Under the pieces are notes generated by a model. The model was not told where the DNA came from and ran no database searches. It saw nothing but the letters and a program-made list of their open reading frames with translations. Below, piece by piece: positions 62,294 through 64,000 of a stretch of 64,000 bases of DNA. Numbering within the stretch: position 1 is the first letter of the stretch; each line of letters starts with the position of its first letter. Position numbers and translations under genes: made by a program. This DNA is from Dehalobacterium sp040766325. Lineage in GTDB: Bacteria > Bacillota > Dehalobacteriia > Dehalobacteriales > Dehalobacteriaceae. Where the stretch lies: contig JAXGQR010000009.1 of the NCBI GenBank assembly GCA_040766325.1, positions 73,591 through 137,590 on the forward strand, given 5' to 3'.

Positions 62294-63484
62294 TTATTGC
62301 ACCTCCTCTATGGGTACGCGGATTTCACCGGACATAAGTTTGGGGAGTAGGGTATCACGAATTGCGTTAAGCTTTTGGGTTTCTCTAAAATTATTTTCAA
62401 TGTAATTGAACAATTCATCAAAAATTACAGACTCTATCACTTCATCTTTTGGTATAATTAACTTTAGCTTTGAAATCGTGTCTTTATTAAGATTCTGTTG
62501 AGCAGCACCCACGGCTAGACTTTCAATATAAGATTGATTGGCTAACAAAAACAAATATAAAAATATAGCTTTATTGGCACTGTTGCAAGTCATTGCGCAA
62601 CAAGCCTGATTTGTACTAGCTTCAAATTTTAATAATCCTATTTTACCAGCAGTAGCACCATACATAGCCATCAAAACAGAATTATATGGTAATATTTTTG
62701 CAGAACTGTTTTTAAGACCCGCCCACGAAATGTATTCTTCACTTTCAATAATAAGTGAATTTTTTATTTCTCCTGTTTTTAGCCAAGGGACATCTTTTGA
62801 ATCCCAATAGTTATCGTTTTTACGATTCGGCGTTCCTCCATTTTTCATTTCTTTTACAAATTCCTCAATAGTTCCGACTCTCCATCCCTTAGGAATCCTA
62901 CCTAACTCACTATCTTCAAACTCTCCATCTTGAAAAGGTTCAAAATCCACAAACCAGCTTTTGAAGATTGCTTGTGCAATTTCCTCAAGGTTCTTGTTGA
63001 TGCAGTTGTTAAGTTCAATTTTATCATCCAAGCAAGAAAGAGTGGCCGCAATTGCCTTTTGTTCAGTTAAACATGGTACAGTGAATTTTATTAAATTAAG
63101 ATTTGCTTGACTTAATTTAGGTTGGGCTGACCCTGTAATATATCCCGATACATCCGTATTATTAAACAAATAACACAAATATCTTAAATCTGCTAATTCG
63201 CTTTCTTTTACAATATGCGCATGGTTGTTAACCCAAAACTTCCCACTAACAATTTGCGCAATATTCTGTTTTTTGGACTTTAGATTTTCTCCGTCTTCTG
63301 CTACTAACATGTATGTACCATCGAAAATATAGTTATTAATACTATCAATTATTCCCTGTGCTCCGTAATACGGATATTTACCTTGCATTTTTTTTCTTTC
63401 GTTTGAAGATAACGGTTTTCTCATACAATCATAATTTGCCGTTAGTTCTTGGAAACTATAGGTTTCCCACTCATTAGAACTCAT
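62294..63484 (-). CDS. hsdS: Type I restriction-modification specificity subunit
   Basis: 396 residues, intact. Two target recognition domains are seen: TRD1 about 20-150 (YPYYGAQGIIDSINNYIFDGTYMLVAEDGEN in parts, QPKLSQANLNLIKFTVP) and TRD2 about 205-360 (GRIPKGWRVGTIEEFV, AGLKNSSAKILPYNSVLMAMYGATAGKIG, GAAQQNLNKDTISKLKLIIP). Each is followed by a conserved helix (IAATLSCLDDKIELNNCINKNLEEIAQAIFKSWFVDF; ETQKLNAIRDTLLPKLMSGEIRV). It decides the DNA target of the HsdM methylase and HsdR. It overlaps the rhuM stop by 4 bp; hsdM should lie beyond the right edge. Confidence 0.95.
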   Translation of the reverse strand: MSSNEWETYSFQELTANYDCMRKPLSSNERKKMQGKYPYYGAQGIIDSINNYIFDGTYMLVAEDGENLKSKKQNIAQIVSGKFWVNNHAHIVKESELADLRYLCYLFNNTDVSGYITGSAQPKLSQANLNLIKFTVPCLTEQKAIAATLSCLDDKIELNNCINKNLEEIAQAIFKSWFVDFEPFQDGEFEDSELGRIPKGWRVGTIEEFVKEMKNGGTPNRKNDNYWDSKDVPWLKTGEIKNSLIIESEEYISWAGLKNSSAKILPYNSVLMAMYGATAGKIGLLKFEASTNQACCAMTCNSANKAIFLYLFLLANQSYIESLAVGAAQQNLNKDTISKLKLIIPKDEVIESVIFDELFNYIENNFRETQKLNAIRDTLLPKLMSGEIRVPIEEVQ

Positions 63485-64000
63485 TCCCCCTCACCCCCAG
63501 TCTTTCCTTTCAGTTTTTTCTGAGTTTGCTTAATACTCTCCAGATAATCCCGTTCCACCGGGGTTGGTAAATCTGCGATTCGTTGGCGGTATTTTATATT
63601 CATTGGTTGCTTTCTCAACAGCACTCTGCCGACTGACAGTTCCCGCATTTTGCAATATCCCTTTTCCGTAGCGCTCGGCAAATTCGTCTACCTGGGGCAG
63701 CCAGTCCCGCATATACATCGGCTCATGATTCATAGCGTGCAGCTCCGCTAGATCAAAAAAGGCTGAAACCATACGATTCAACACAGCTAACTCTTTTTCA
63801 TCCAAGTAATTCTTAGCAATCATGGCATCCTCTTTATGGGGTTGTTCACCGGCGAAGGTCTTCATCCCCATAAAAGGCAAATCCGCATTGGCTCGACTGT
63901 AGATAATTTCAGCCGAGGTCTGCTTATTGACTGCATAATGCAATTTATTCTGGACAATCTGAAAGAACTGCTTGCACTCCTCTGATTTCGGATCACAATC
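63481..64000 (-). pseudogene. rhuM: RhuM-family protein, C-terminal part, one frameshift (continues past the window edge)
   Basis: Runs from beyond 64000. The main frame (to 63530) reads SEECKQFFQIVQNKLHYAV, TSAEIIYSRANADLPFMGM, IAKNYLDEKELAVLNRMVSAFFDLAELHA and MYMRDWLPQVDEFAERYGKGIL, which is the family pattern of RhuM (virulence RhuM/DUF4062-unrelated) proteins encoded in type I RM loci. A one-base shift near 63597 moves the natural end to the frame KYRQRIADLPTPVERDYLE that stops at 63481, overlapping hsdS by 4 bp. The function of RhuM is unknown; it is repeatedly found between hsdM and hsdS. Confidence 0.8.

Noticed and set aside
1..64000. CRISPR arrays, tRNA or rRNA genes, insertion sequences
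   Set aside because: Looked for regularly spaced repeats, cloverleaf-like segments and transposase motifs by eye; none seen. A tRNA scan could still find something missed.

Overview
The window looks like the chromosome of an anaerobic, spore-forming, Gram-positive bacterium of the Clostridia, probably Peptococcaceae-like (a Desulfitobacterium/Dehalobacter/Dehalobacterium type relative; the genus is inference). The evidence is SpoVS, a FapR-controlled type II fatty acid operon with FabK-type reductases, ylxM-ffh-rpsP-khpA and rimM-trmD in Firmicute order, a CBS-type inorganic pyrophosphatase, T-box, TPP, Mn2+ and c-di-AMP leader RNAs, strong AGGAGG ribosome binding sites and many GTG/TTG starts.

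Layout. Positions 1-4.1 kb hold the tail of an amino-acid ABC ATPase, recQ, and a TPP-riboswitch HAD-thiD operon. At 4.2-7.1 kb lies a P-type cation ATPase behind a yybP-ykoY (Mn2+) riboswitch. At 7.2-11.6 kb is the translation/SRP cluster ylxM-ffh-rpsP-khpA-rimM-trmD, with trmD fused to a second SPOUT methyltransferase domain. At 11.6-18.2 kb are single genes: pyrophosphatase, a NifX-like protein, an SLH lipoprotein-like protein, catalase and DedA. At 18.2-23 kb a purine-thioether salvage set (MTA/SAH deaminase, class II aldolase, mtnA, mtnP) is joined to ftsY. smc and a metallo-hydrolase follow. Three plus-strand genes (NYN-LOTUS, ASKHA/DUF4445, a small membrane protein) interrupt the usual rnc-smc order. 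At 30.6-40.7 kb is the long operon fapR-plsX-fabH-fabK-fabD-fabG-acpP-fabK2-fabF-rnc-radical SAM-spoVS. pncB and alkD follow.

The most striking part is 43.4-49.3 kb. A T-box leader (specifier read as CTC, Leu) precedes a gene fusing a sugar-isomerase-like TIM barrel to an acyl-CoA ligase. Divergent from it, a c-di-AMP (ydaO) riboswitch precedes an aminomutase whose substrate-specifying residues are those of glutamate 2,3-aminomutase, which makes the osmolyte beta-glutamate. An intact methenyl-tetrahydromethanopterin cyclohydrolase (Mch), normally an archaeal or methylotroph enzyme, lies next to it.

From about 48.1 kb to the end many genes are broken: a second-type gltX (two compensating shifts at the KLSKR motif), glnA, two tandem SDR genes, a secreted beta-propeller gene, an AAA ATPase, hsdR and rhuM. 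Mch, a SPASM radical SAM gene and hsdS stay open. Either this is a decaying accessory region or the right end of the sequence carries single-base errors; the first 48 kb shows no such damage.
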